Assembly (NCBI GenBank): GCA_034190875.2
Contig: CM067343.1
Coordinates: 25,836,498-25,900,497, forward strand
Source: Urechis unicinctus
Lineage: Eukaryota > Annelida > Polychaeta > Xenopneusta > Urechidae
Direction: 5' to 3'
Length of the DNA: 64,000 nucleotides
The position numbers and the translations under genes are program-made. The notes beneath the pieces were generated by a model. The model worked only from the letters and a program-made list of their open reading frames with translations. It was not told where the DNA came from and searched no databases. Within the stretch, counting starts at the first letter, position 1. Every line of letters starts with the position of its first letter. Shown here piece after piece: positions 10,931 to 23,790 of the stretch.

Positions 10931-13900
10931 AGGTTGTGATGTTTTTTCGACGTTTTGCATTAATAAGATCACCACCTACACAATGGATGACTGTTCCGTG
11001 AAAATAATCACCTCGCCTCCCAATCTGCTATTTATTTCACGTTATTTGTATGTCTAACACTTGCAGCATCATTCAATTGAATTGATTGTTGATATAATGG
11101 ATGAAGTAAAGAGCTTTACTATTACTATTTCTTGTTGAAAATGACATTTGAGTTGGCCGTGTTCCTTACAATAGCCGGAGGCTCAATCGATCAACGATAC
11201 ACTGAATGGCCTTTCTCGACCATTAACATAAAACTAATATACACAAAAACATCGTCCCTTGGGAGATATCCCAAAACAATTTTGGCTAAATAGTATGCAT
11301 GTGTCACAACCATTCACGTACATAGTAAAACTGCATAATAACATAATAAAAGGGTACGTGCTACTGGAAGCTGTATGGATAAGACTAGTGGTGAATAACT
11401 TTCGCGGTGAATAACTTTCTAAGTAGAGGGTGCAAGCATAATTGTTTTCTGGGGATGTTATGGCAATACACTGGGGGTTAGTTTTGTTAAACCATTGATG
11501 CATTAATGAGAATATTGTTATAAAATAGATATAATAAATGCCTGAAATATCTTCACTCGTTCTCGTCAACAAAACCATAAATGGCATTGCTTTAAAATGA
11601 ACTTTGTCAGGGTTACAATTTAAACAAAAGAACCAAAGAAACTTGATCATAAATCGCATAACTTGTTTGACAGATGTGAGTTATTTGTGCAGGCATATTG
11701 CTCAGAAGATACTTTACAGCAGTTTCCTGACTACAGAAAGGTTCAGGTTCATAAAGACATAAAGTTTCATTTCCGTGGGCTTCACGTGTAGGCATTTTGC
11801 TGGTCTACCTGAGTTTGGTTGTGTGGCTGTACTCCGTTTGACATGCCGAAGCATTATCGCTGTGCGTGACATAACTAGCTGTAAAAAAATTGAGAAGTAT
11901 TAAATGATACATGTGGTGGATCAGGTATTAATTAATGTCTAGTCACAGCGTCAGCGACTGTCCATGGCAGCACCATTGTATTAAAAATACACTTACATTA
12001 TTGATTATTGCACAACTAAACATTAGACAAATCGGACATATATTGACGGCTTCCAGAACATTATCTTTACTGGGTCACAGCACGAGGAAGTCGGCTGATG
12101 GAATGGTATGGATATTGCTGTCAGGGGACTATTTACATAACGCAAATGTGAACAACCGCCGTTAACATTATAAGCTGCAAAATGGATATGTTTAGAAGCA
12201 ACGACCGGAGTACCCATTTATCTAGTCGAGGATTTTATTTGACACCTTTCAATATGTCCAAATAATGTTACAATTATAATGCCCCCCCCCCCATAACCTT
12301 ATTCCAGTGAATGCATACATCTATTAATTTGCTGTATTCTTGATCTTATGAGGCTATCTAAAATGAATGGAAAAAAACTTGTCCGTGCTGTTTGATAAAC
12401 GCATAATCAACTTACGGGTTCAAATTTGCGTAATTTGCTCAAAAACATTCCAGGTTACTTGGCCGTGTCATTGTACGGTTATGTAATGATGATATAGTAA
12501 TATAGTGGATTACCTGTTTAGCCTGAATTTAATCGCGTGCAAAAATTAGCCAAAAATGCATTGTCTGAGATGATTTTATACATTCATATACAGAGAATGC
12601 TGTATATGGCCTTATTACGTGTAAACTGTGGTATGCGCAATGCTACCTTGTTCATTCAGTCATAAAGCGAAAACGGAATGCGATTTTCTTTGAGCTCAAA
12701 TGCCTTATGTTCCACCATACAATGTAAAATATGCTTCTATTAGCTACGTGCATCATGACAAGGCTTGCTGCAAATGAAAACACAATGACCCTACGCATTT
12801 ATAGGATTGTCGAAATTGCAATAGGTGGGCGAGCCGTTGGTGGACAAACAGCATAGCTTGTCTAGCTACTGGTGCTGATTTGATATGGATATTTATATAT
12901 GTTGATATCGGATGATATGGGCAAGGTGATTTCATTCGGCAAGTAAATACAGAAACATTTTGTGCCTAACACATATAAAAAAACATGTTGTGTGCATTCC
13001 AGACCTGACGTTACTATAATGTATGTGGCTCCGCAAACAGGGAAAGGCAGATAATAAAGTATGCGGATGTGAAACTAAAGCTAATGATAATAGATGCATA
13101 TCACATAAAAGAATCAATTAAATTATATGCGTAATCGTATTAGCAACGATTTGCGGTTAAATGACGGCGAGGTCAGTATGTATTTTGAATCGTTCAATTT
13201 GGAACCTAGTCTGTTTGGTGGTGACCGAATGCTTTTCATCAATCAATAATCTCTAAAATATTGCTTTCATTCACTGGGCAGGCTTATGGTGCAATCCTCT
13301 AATTGTCATTTCACTATATTATCGGTGGAACCAATTATCCCGAAGTTGGATTCAGTAGTCAAAAACGGATCCACATAGAGAATAGTTGGCGATCTAGATC
13401 CTGTACAAATGGTCACCATAAAACATGCCATTGACAATAACTATAACGACTCTCGCAAAAGCGATATTGTCACGACATTATTGATGATATAATAGCAAGT
13501 ATCGTGATTGAACAAAAGTTTAAATTCTATCGCTACAAATTGACTTTTTTATAAACCATTAGAAGGTGCTTACTTAATTAATCACGAAGCATATATATTT
13601 CAGGATTTTTCATAAAATGTTGCTATTGTCGATACTAGTTTACCTAGGTATTTGTCCGTTTTCCTATAATGACGTGTGGTTGTGATGCTACAAAGAAAAG
13701 AAGTTTATTATCATTACAATAAAGCAATATGATTGATGGGTGGATTGTTCAATGTCATAAACTGTATCAACTACATGTGCATGAAAGTTATTCAAACGGA
13801 TGAAACATGTGCATTGCTCTGTTCATCGGAATGCGGACTGCGCGTATACTTCAACGAATAAATAAGTGACGACGATTGGTCGATCCACCAATGAAATATT

Positions 13901-14535
13901 ATGCTTTTGAAATAGAGCAAGTAAGATCGTGTTTAGTGAGCAAAGAGAATGATACCCATACAGTTGGCTATTAACTGTTCGCTAGTTTTAACATATATCT
14001 CTAGTTCTATATGGCAATCGACAGGCAGAGTCAATCATATAAATATTGACCTTGATTTCGTACTGCGACATGTCTTTGACAAGCGTTTGAATAGTACCAA
14101 AGCGCCTACAGTTAGAAATTAAGCTGTAGATGGATGCAACCTGTGATGCTATATTTTGACAACAAAAGCTGCATTACGGAACAAGCTGGTCTTGCGCAAT
14201 ACCATAGTTCTAAAATACTCACATCAATAGGTCTCAAAATACCTGTAAACTATAGATTATCATCGATCTATAATTTGAACAACTTAATTGATTTGAAAAT
14301 CCGATCGAATAAATTTTGTGTATACTATCCAATTTGTTTCTGCCGTGCTATCATCAATGGCTTGAAGCGTTCGTTATTTCTACCAGTCTATTGATCTGTC
14401 AAAGTCAAATGACTTGAGTGCCATCCTCTCTTAACAGTTAGGATAGTTGTCATTGGACTATTTTCTCTCATGTTTATAATGTTTGCAATCCATTCCATGT
14501 TGCACACGAACCCATTTGTTTGAATTGCGATCAAA

Positions 14536-14540
<5 letters not shown>
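10931..14540. other. Unassigned A+T-rich DNA, no gene seen
   Basis: The longest open frame in the window that is not microsatellite lies here, 141 codons at 11,234-11,659 on the minus strand. Its translation shows no domain, and this length is only slightly above chance expectation. A run of 11 C residues sits at 12,282-12,292. A 15-base exact match, agcaacgaccggagt, links about 12,200 with block D at 20,821, but the flanks do not align convincingly. Confidence 0.5.
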
Positions 14541-14596
<56 letters not shown>

Positions 14597-14801
14597 TATA
14601 TATATATATATATATAGAGATATATATATATATATATAGATAGATATAGAGATATATATATATATCTCTAGATATCTGTAGAGAGACAGAGATCTAGAGA
14701 TAGATATATATCTCTAGATATCTCTCTATATAGATAGAGTAGATCTCTCTCTATCTCTCTCTCTCCATCTCTCTCTCTCTCTCTCTCTATATCTCTATCT
14801 A

Positions 14802-14836
<35 letters not shown>

Positions 14837-14920
14837 CTATCTCTCTCTCTATATCTATCTCTATCTATCTCTATCTATATCTATATATATCTATCTAGTT
14901 ATATATATATATCTCTCTCC
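14541..14920. repeat. Composite TA, GA, CT microsatellite with palindromic core
   Basis: Pure (TA)n at the left passes into TAGA/GATA units and then into CT-rich sequence. The switch from purine-rich to pyrimidine-rich on one strand makes inverted repeats, for example agatatc-type palindromes near 14,660-14,735, so hairpin formation is plausible. The same TA-GA-CT order is seen at 49,766-50,155. Confidence 0.95.
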
Positions 14921-16624
14921 ATTTGCAGAAGTGTTGTTAGAAAAAACCGGCTTCCTACTGTTACGACGGCATTTAAAACATAGTTATTATGCTCCTCGGC
15001 GACGGAATTGTTTACATGTAATAAAACAACGTCTGTTCTGTACCATTGTTAACTGTAGAGTGCACAGAATGTAGCCCTCTTCAACCTCATCCATTGCACA
15101 CAATTTAATACATGCACCTTTAGCCAAATGGAAGGCATCTGTACCATCCTGTCAGTACATGTTGTTGATAGCCGCTGATTGCTTCTGCTTTTGTTGATTC
15201 GAAATGAGTGTGTGCATAAGTCCGGGACTTTGGTTCCATCATCACAACCTCCTCCTTGTTTGTCTGACGTATCTGCGCTTAACGTTGTGCTTGTATCATT
15301 GAAGGGTGTGAGTCGGAAAACATCACCGCTGAACCATTCATCCTTTGTTCCGCACATAACTGCATCCCCAAGTATGACCTTCGCAAACATATATGTATAA
15401 TCTGTTTCTCATTTTGATGAGGTAATGCTATAAGTGTTCAACTGAGATATCTGCATATATGTCTCGGAAAATGGAAATTTATGACAATGCTTGAAAAGTA
15501 TCATTCATTGATGTGATTTATTTCGTATACATAGTATTAAGGATAGTGCATGGTAACCGACGGTCATTTGTGTAGTTAGACGAGCCCAGATCAGACAGTA
15601 ATTGAATTAGAAGCATTTTTATCAATGTGCTTTTTAGACAATAGTAAAGGAAGCGGGTGCAGAAATCAGAATTCGAAGTATATCAAACCGTTTTGACATG
15701 CTTTGTGTTATTTTCTCTTGGTAACGTAATTGTAATCTCTGCAATAATGCGAAAACCGTGCAGCAGTAGCTCTATGGTTCTCATACTTAATGTGACTGCA
15801 ACATCCCATAACTAATCAACAAATACAAGTTCAGCTTCTAGTGTTGATATTATCAGTTTGGTGTTCGTATGTGTTATGGATACTTTGGATGTTGGCTGAT
15901 GGCTATGAAGTCACGGTTAGAATCGGCGATGAGCATGGCGGGGTCAACGGATGGGGTTAGCGTGGAGTAGTGGAAAGGGTAAGGTTGGAATAATTCAGGG
16001 AATTAGTGTCGGCTCACGAACAGGATAAACGCGGGTTAGAGTAGGGAAAAATGGCGGGAAGTATAATAAATAACTGCAAAAATACCGCAGAAAAACCGTA
16101 CTGTGTCTTAATTCAGCAATTCTGGGTCATTTATAGATTATTTTTAAGCTTGTGAACAATGAGCTTGTTTTAAAAGCATGAAACGTTCTGTCTATATTAT
16201 AAGAGTGACCTTTGTGTGGTGCATATGGAGAGCTTACACATGCTTCCATTATCGATGTATAGTTAATTTACTCACCAGAGCATGAAAGCGTGCGCAGTTA
16301 AACATGCAGTCACAATCTGCACTGCTTGGTACCTTTATTGAGTATTGTACTAAATTGTAGTGTTGTATACTTGTTTGTAAACTTTAAGAACTGAATCGTT
16401 AAAAGGATGAACACATAAAAATCATATGGATGCAAAGTTACGACGAGCAAGGCCAATGTGTCAGTGTTCTGATTCCTCAATTTATAGATATTACGATGAT
16501 GATCACATGTGCTTATAAGGTAACGCATTAAATTATACACTATTTCAGCGATCACACAGCTAGACGTATTGGAAACTAATAGAGTTAATTAAAAAGCGTA
16601 TATATTGGACGCCCATGACGTATC
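14921..16624. other. Unassigned DNA with a G-rich patch, no gene seen
   Basis: Overlapping open frames on both strands at 15,049-15,400 (113 and 73 codons) show no recognisable domain. At about 15,905-16,060 the + strand is unusually rich in G runs and in the word ggttag. Nothing else stands out. Confidence 0.5.
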
Positions 16625-16850
16625 TCCAACTATATAATACTGCACATGATTCAGCTTAGCTTCGTCTGTGTACCACCACATGCGGTGTTTGTATTCCGTG
16701 AAGTGCCTTAATGACATTAATTGCCACTAAATGCGCTTAGCGTTAGGATATCTTAGCTGGGAGGCTAATGTAAACGTTCTCATATGAGGCTTACAGGCTG
16801 AGAGTTCACTTCACAGACACTTTCGCTAACAAAATTAATGAGTAGAGGCG
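16625..16850 (+). repeat. Block D, short diverged copy
   Basis: This is a weaker relative of 20,440-20,880 and 50,160-50,625. Shared words in order are cacatgattcagct / cgcgtgattcagct, gtgaagtgcct, the ccactaaatgc / tcaataaatgc pair, aatgtaaacgt / aatataaacgt and, with the 50.5-kb copy, cactttcgctaa. Confidence 0.6.
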
Positions 16851-19049
16851 GAGGGAGGCACTCCAATTACTTACCTTAAGGTTATTGTATTTCGCCATTT
16901 GACAGTGATGTGTTATCAAATGGCTAGAGAGTGCTGAGAAAAGGTTTGTGATGTAACTACAGCGACATCCTCCCTGTCGGTTGACATGGATATACATGCT
17001 ACGCCAATGTCTCAATTTAATGAAGCGTCCATTGAAACAAGTCACAATTGCTCCTACTCGTATACGAATATATATCTCACATTTTCTAAGCTATAATATG
17101 TTTGCCTCATATCTAGCTTCAGGGTATTGCGACGACAAAGTGATTTACAAACAATATCTCGTCATTTATGGGATAACTGACATCTGTTCTTATAAGTTGC
17201 ATTTGAATTTTATTATAGCATTCAATGAACGCATGAATGCCACATATGAACAATTCCCATCCATCATTATCCGCTGTACCTGCGCTCATATTCCCATGCT
17301 TACCACCATGTGTCAGATGATTCATCTGTACAATGTTTCTTATTGTACTCTTTGTGTGTACTAAAGCCGCAAGCGTGTCAGTCTAATTTACAATTGAATC
17401 GCCTTGAGTGTAATGTCCTTGGCGCACGCAGGTGTTGTGCAGGACAGGTAAACACTAGAAAGGGAAAATAGAAAGGAAATGAAAGGGAATGCAGTCAATG
17501 ATAACAAATATTTTGAACGACGACGAAATGTTTGGTATTCACAAATTAAGATATCGTTGCCCACCGTATACATTTGTAGGTTGCGCTTGCAGGTGCAAAC
17601 AGATCACAATAAATCAACGTACTTCTTTTGACACTAGCGTTCTGTCATTGGTTCTAAAACAGCTACCGCTATGCATTAAATACGGAAAAATGAGGTTATT
17701 TGCATAACGATTCCCAGCCGCAGGTTCAGGCAAGAGCAACATGGGGCCGACCAGGTAAATATTCGGTTATATATCTACCTAATAACGCAGTCTGTGCAGA
17801 TATATGCAGCCTTTACAAAACGTATGATAGAATATCGATCTCTTAGTTGCATTCGACAAATAATTATTATGTGTGTATTGTTCTCAGGCAGCTAATGTAA
17901 CATGTAACATAAAATGAACATTTTAAATGATGTTTAACGTTTATCATTGCTTAATGATATGAGTGACAATTCAAAATCATACTATTTTTAACGCCACTAT
18001 GTTGTCTTATTTAACCTTAATCTTCGGACAATATTAAGCACAGCGATACGTGTTCGCATAAAATCTTGTGTAAGTGACTCGTTTAATATCCAGTGGATAA
18101 TAATCAGCAATAGTTCTGAGGATTATATATTTGAAGGAGATTGTCTAGAGTTAACACATTATGACACTTGAAATGATTTATTTGCAGATCATATTCAATG
18201 CGTGCAATTTACATGATCTGACGCGTAAAAATCTTGCACCACGTCTGGGGCTTCAACATCACCACTTCAAGGTAATTTACAATGCGGAATTTAAGGGTTT
18301 CTGGTCATGAATCCCCAGCTGAATAGTGGTCTTAGTTATAAAAAAACAAATATTACTTTGAATTCAATCCCCCATCTGTCCTAGAAGAGAGCAATTCAAC
18401 CTAGTCCTTTCCATATCAGGCTCGCCGAAGGCTTGCGTCGAATAGGTTGGCTAAGAGGTTCGAGAGCATGTGCTATCAAAGTTAAGATGGTTTATTAAGT
18501 AACAACTTCCAAGTGTGATCAGGGGCACTATCTGTGATACATACGCTCCATCCAGCACAATGGCAGCGCTCCATGTGCCATTATCAATGAATAATTTCCT
18601 AACACGCTTCCATATGAAGCATTACTACTATGAAACAGCCAGTGATAAGTTTTGACTATCAAAAACGCAAGAATCTACGCCCGTACTGTTTAATGCTTTC
18701 CTTCACTTGGCGGTGCTGCTGCTTCTCTACTATTGCAGTTTTCTAATATCAAGACTTTTGTCATTGATTATGCAAGGCCCATAATCTGGAAATCTATGTT
18801 CTATCAAGTTGCTTTCAGTGTATGTGTCTTCCGTGGTAGTACTTTTCATTTTGTTGGTTAAAAATTGCAGCTGCAATTTCCCGAAGAAAATTCGGCCAAC
18901 ACTTACCTGTCTCATCGTTTGTTCCTCTTTCCACTTTCATGTTAATGAAGCAAGAGTTAGTAATGTATTTGCTTTTTAATAAGGTGAACTTAAAACAACA
19001 TTCATTCATCTACTCTAACAATGGAATGACATTTTCTTTTTGCCATCAT
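16851..19049. other. Unassigned A+T-rich DNA, no gene seen
   Basis: The open frame of 127 codons at 16,981-17,364 (+) overlaps a 68-codon frame on the other strand, and neither shows a domain. I found no repeat match or microsatellite. Confidence 0.45.
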
Positions 19050-19680
19050 ATCAGTTGAAGTAATGGTGGTGACAGAAATCGTGTTTGACAAAATAGTAAT
19101 GGCGCCATACCACCATCAGTTAACATTAGCTTGCTTCATGATTCAGGTGCAAACATTAACGCGAGGTGAGAATATCAACTCTGAGCATTCAATATGGACT
19201 CATGCAGACCATTGAGACATTTGACCCTCCCAAAGAAGTCAGCCAGCTGGAAAGGCCACACATCCTTCTGTTGGGCAAGCTCACGTAGTTATCAGCATAA
19301 TGTTATTAGGAAATATGTCACCCACACGCCCAAAACCACTACTTAAATAGTTCTGCCTTGAATTCATTTGGGCTTACTTTAACTGCTTCATTGTAGTTCA
19401 GCATCTAAGCACGACAATGGAAACGAGCACAAATGGCATTCAGCTTGCATGTTTTGGTCATGTTGATCCGGATGCTGCAGTAGTAACCATTTAGCAAAAC
19501 AGCGACATTGTGATTGCCTTAATATGATGTTCACTGCAGTAAAGGTGTTTTCAATAAAAGGTTATGAATGATCTACAGTTTGTTAGTTGAACCTAATGAT
19601 ATTTCCCCGCCGCATTTCCTGACTCACTTTCACTTGTAACATTGTTTTGAGTCTTCCACTCCCTATCGGTTACCCTTGTA
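19050..19680 (+). repeat. Block E, copy next to E-prime
   Basis: This block matches 21,745-22,490 and 55,605-56,330. Shared words in order are atggcgccatacca, gttaacattagct / gttagcatcagat, cttcatgattcaggtgc, ttgaccctccca, ggcaagctcacgtag, and gcgacattgtgattgcctta. A stretch at about 19,340-19,430 is less clear. Confidence 0.75.
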
Positions 19681-19684
19681 ATTA

Positions 19685-20235
19685 TGTCACAAACTTATAA
19701 ATAACTTGTTGCTCCCACTTTGAACAATTCTGAGCATTAAACTAGCATTTGCGTAGTTGCGAACTTAATACACAGTATTTAACAATCCTTAATAGCCTGC
19801 AATATTCCTCTCAAGCACTCAGCAAGGGGATTAGTAGCCCTTACAGTTTTTAAGTCTTAAGCGGCATTGCAAGAACGAGCGTAGGGAAACGGTTGTTTCA
19901 ATGCAGTTTTGCCTTGTGGTCACTTGTTAAGGCAAGAAACGCAGAATGGAAAGTTATAAGGAAACACATATGGTGGTGCCCATGACAACAAGTTTGCATT
20001 ATTTGGCTTACAAGTAAGACGGAAATAAATTGCGATATAGACCTGTAATGTTTAACGCATGAATCCCAATAACACTATACAATCGTCGTTGATATCTTAA
20101 GTATGACGTATTTTATATCAAGATATCTCCTGTAGCAAATGCAATATACAGGTCTAATCGTCAGGTGCATAATAAACACACATTGTGGTTAGTGAGGTGA
20201 GGCAGATAACGGTTGCAGGTTTGCAACACAACAAC
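19685..20235 (+). repeat. Block E-prime, old single copy
   Basis: This is the diverged relative of the tandem pair at 44,935-47,305. It shares cattaaactagcatttgcgt, ggggattagtagc / ggggattggtagc, ttgcaagaacgagc / ctgcaagaacgagc, gaaacggttgtttca, and gatatcttaagtatgacgta / gatatcttaagcatgacgta. It lacks about 500 bases present in the 46-47-kb copies, and agrees with the second of that pair better than the first. Confidence 0.8.
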
Positions 20236-20439
20236 GCGAATATAAGATCAAAGATGAGTAAATGATGGGAACTATCATCACAGGTAGACGTTATTGGACG
20301 ATTGAATAAACCGATCAATGTTTATCGAGTAATAGCTTTACAACTCATGGTTCAGACGTATTAGACATGGCTGAAACGTATGTTCTTTTAGGCTTAAAAG
20401 TATGTTTACAAGACCTATATGTTAACACAATAAAGGTAC

Positions 20440-20880
20440 CCCAACTACGATCATATAAGGGCAGTGATGGTAGACATATATAACTCATGTCAACTGAGGT
20501 TGAGGTTTTATGATCGGAAAGCAGTGATGATTGCAAAAGGGCAATTATTCATCTGCTGTGACAATAACGAAGTTATTGGGCTGAGAACGATAATAAAAAA
20601 GGAAGGATTGGAAGTTAGAGATTCATATTGAGTAGTGTGTCTGAATCTGTACACATATGTTGGCACATGTAATGCTGCGCGTGATTCAGCTCGACATGTA
20701 TAAAACCAGATATGTCGTCAGTATTCAGTGAAGTGCCTATGTGGTAGTTTAGTGTCAATAAATGCTTTGAGCAGGAAGTGACTGGAGGACAATGGCAAAT
20801 ATAAACGTCCCCTCTGAATAGCAACGACCGGAGTGCTTGCCTAACATAAACTTGCTTTAATTAAACCATCGGATAGAGAT
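20440..20880 (+). repeat. Block D, copy 1
   Basis: This block aligns with 50,160-50,625. Landmarks are cagtgatggta / cagtgatcgta, attcatctgctgtgacaata, taatgctgcgcgtgat, and atggcaaatataaacgtccc. The 63- and 69-codon minus-strand frames here are not conserved. Confidence 0.85.
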
Positions 20881-20924
20881 GCACTATTGTTCAGTGTAGA
20901 CGGTGTGAAGAACATTCTCTCTGC

Positions 20925-21385
20925 ATCTTCATCCATTCATCAATATTCAATGCAATGCTCCTGCTGCCAAATAAAAGACATTCGCATGAGTCTTACAGTA
21001 CATACCGTTTGCTAGTCACATATTGCGTCAGCTGCTGTTAGTTCCAGGTACTTATATGCAGTGGGTAGGAGCTTTGCTTACGTCTCAACTTGGTCTTATC
21101 AACGTCCGTTACGTCTACCATACGTTATTTTGCGGAGCATCGTGCACGTGTCATTGTATGGAGCGAGACTGAAGACAAAACAGCCGAACCGTTAATCCTA
21201 TAATTTAATCATAAATGGATCATTGACCATTACCTGATTAAACACATGCGCAAAATTATATCAAAGTAAAGCTTTGTAGATTTCAGAGAGTTGTAGTTGC
21301 CTTTGGCACCAAGTGAATGGCAAACAATCCCACCACTACGACTGGTTTAAGTTACATTAGGATACATGCCAAGAGCTTATTGTAG
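20925..21385 (+). repeat. Block D2, copy 1
   Basis: This block aligns with 53,310-53,700. Landmarks are caatgcaatgctcctgc, cattcgcatga, ccatacgttattttgc, gcatcgtgc, and aacac/actacgac near the end. It is followed in both copies by a TA-containing microsatellite and then by block E. Confidence 0.85.
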
Positions 21386-21517
21386 TCAAAATAAGATATA
21401 CCCTGTACACTTTAGACATTTATCTGATAGCTTAGAGGAGTCAAGAAAATAATTGAAAAGAGTAACTATTTGCAATTAAAGAACACAGATTAAAGTTATT
21501 GTGATACAAATATATAA

Positions 21518-21711
<194 letters not shown>

Positions 21712-21744
21712 TCATATTCGAACGGTGCAATATCATTATTTTAT

Positions 21745-22490
21745 CTTTCTAGTAGTGGTAGGTCAATACAGCCAGCTACAGTTATTGTTTTGACAGATAG
21801 TTTTGTTTAATAGAGGCATAGTGGCGCCATACCAGAAGTAGTTAGCATCAGATTCTCGTCGTATTAGCTTCCTTCATGATTCGGGTGCTTCAGATCGTTG
21901 GCAACGGCGCAAGTCAATCATAGATGTTCTGTTCACATTAATTCCCAGTGGACATCAGGAAACGCCTCACATCATTCTGTTCTTCTTGCTCATGTAGATT
22001 TCATGTTAACATTGCATTATGATATTTGAAGTCTCTCTCCGTATAGTATATGCAGAAACAAACTGTACTTTGGTCCGAGTGCTTAATGACCTGCGTTGGA
22101 CCTTTGACAAGTTCGAAAAGACAAGAAAAAACTGGCGTTTAGCCCTCATTACCCATGCGTCTCAAACAGATATGCAGCATCTTTATTTTTATTTTACCTT
22201 ACGTTTTGAGTTTAAATTGTGCGTTAGTGTTGAAAATTAACAAAAATAACACAAATAGTTTCTTACGTCATGTTTTTGGATGCAGAATTTCAGCTTTTCC
22301 ACAAAGCGACATCGTGATTGCCTTACTCTGTATGATATTGTATTAAAAGTGTTGTTTGTTTATTGCAATGAATGATTCACAGTTTGTATACTCATGATTA
22401 CAAACTTGTTGTTCATCTAACTGGAGCATCGCATTTCCACTTGACTCACCGCATGCTAAGGCACAAGAGAAGATCATTTCCAAGATTGCA
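21745..22490 (+). repeat. Block E, copy 1
   Basis: This block aligns with 55,605-56,330. It includes the string gttagcatcagattctcgtc followed by gtattagcttccttcatgat, both identical in the two copies. Further words are atttgaagtctctct and a tattgcaatgaatgattcacag / tattgcaatgatctattcacag pair. The relative at 19,050-19,680 is more diverged. Confidence 0.85.
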
Positions 22491-22799
22491 TTCAGCCCGC
22501 CAGCAAGATGTCCCTTTGATAGATTGTGACTGCAGATGTCAAATAACAGCAACCAACCTTCAGGGCGTTGCATGAGGGATCACATTTGTTCACAGATATA
22601 ATAATGCACCGCAATCAACTCACCGACAGCATTAGCACCTTGACATCTTACTGATATCACCTTAGGCGCCATATCCAGTTAGTTCGTAAAAGGGAGGAGG
22701 GTGGTAGTTGGGCTATTGATCAGCATAAAACAGAAATGAGGGCAGTACCATGTTTCTTGCTGTAGTGTACAACCGTTTATTCGCTTCTTTTTGCAACAG

Positions 22800-23230
22800 T
22801 GATAGAATAGACGATGATACCAAGTATTGCGTGGTACGCAGTGGTCTTTGCGTCATATATTGTGATGAGAAGGCGAAAATGCTATTCTAATGCCAATTAA
22901 TTGATATCTTGCGGACAAAAAATGTGAGGGACAGCAAGGCAAAATGGTAACGAACCTTTAATTACGAAACTGCCACAGGTTTCTCTGCAAATTGTAAAAG
23001 TGTTCACTTTAAATGCACTTTGGTTAATCATTTTGGTGATTAGAGCTATATAACACTACTATGAAGTGGTATATGGAGGGAGACACCAAATATCGACCAG
23101 TAATTGTATAATGTTGTTTGCTGAACAACATGAATCATATTTATTGACGGCAAGGTTCTTAGATAATCAACACTGTTCTCAATGTAACTGCAAATATATC
23201 CCCCTTTGAGATACCACGAACACTATTTTT
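22800..23230 (+). repeat. Block F, first part, copy 1
   Basis: This block aligns with 59,395-59,470 plus 59,880-60,130. Landmarks are tgcgtcatatat, tcactttaaatgcacttt, tggtgattagag, and ttctcaatgtaactgca / ttctcaatgaaactgca. The second copy has about 400 extra bases inside this block. Confidence 0.8.
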
Positions 23231-23419
23231 TGATGTTCTAATGCTTATCCAATGTGTTATGAATCCAATTGGTCACCGGAGCAGTGGCGTATGGTTAGGA
23301 AAGATCAAAATACAAACACAGATCTCTTGCTTGTGTGCTACAAGGGATAACTGCATTATGGTATTCGATCCTAACTTGATGTTGCTTATTGAGAACCAGA
23401 GTCAAATTTGGGTTTTAAC

Positions 23420-23471
23420 GTGGGTGCTTTATTACCCGCAATAGTGTGAGTGCTTTATTACCTGCGATGGT
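23420..23471 (+). repeat. Tandem duplication of a 26-bp unit
   Basis: Two adjacent units of the form gtgggtgctttattaccc and gtgagtgctttattacct, each followed by gc.at.gt, differ at only a few positions. Confidence 0.85.
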
Positions 23472-23599
23472 GCCTAGACAAGATCCGAAAGACAGGGCCA
23501 GCAAAAGCTCAACTTAAATTTCCTACACACAACAATAAACTTGTTTTCAAAAGCAATAACCTTATGCGGTGTCGATACATCTAGAGGCATAAATGTATT

Positions 23600-23790
23600 A
23601 GTGTACATAATTTGTTTTTGCATTTTTCGAGTTAAGCAGCCTAGCAAGACATAGGAAATGAAAATAAAATGCTGATAGCTGAGAGCCTGGATTGATAACA
23701 TTGGGGAGCAAATTACACAGACAAACACAGGCTGATTTTCCTGATGTGTAAGCGTTTAAATCGAAGTTGGCAATCACGACTACCATATGT
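23600..23790 (+). repeat. Block F, middle part, copy 1
   Basis: This block aligns with 60,270-60,440. It shares ttcgagtt, tagctgagagcc / tagctgacagcc, ggctgattttcctgatgt / ggctgattttactgatgt and a tttaatcgaagt word. Confidence 0.75.

Noticed and set aside
11234-11659. 141-codon minus-strand frame, longest outside microsatellites
   Set aside because: Low-complexity, hydrophobic random-looking translation with no domain; a frame of this length is only slightly above what chance gives in 64 kb of this composition.
12100-12220. Possible further copy of block D, based on a 15-base exact match agcaacgaccggagt
   Set aside because: The flanking sequence does not align in order, so the match may be chance.
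15049-15400. 113-codon minus frame and 73-codon plus frame overlapping
   Set aside because: No motif, no splice or start evidence, and both strands open at once, as expected for a locally G+C-richer patch.
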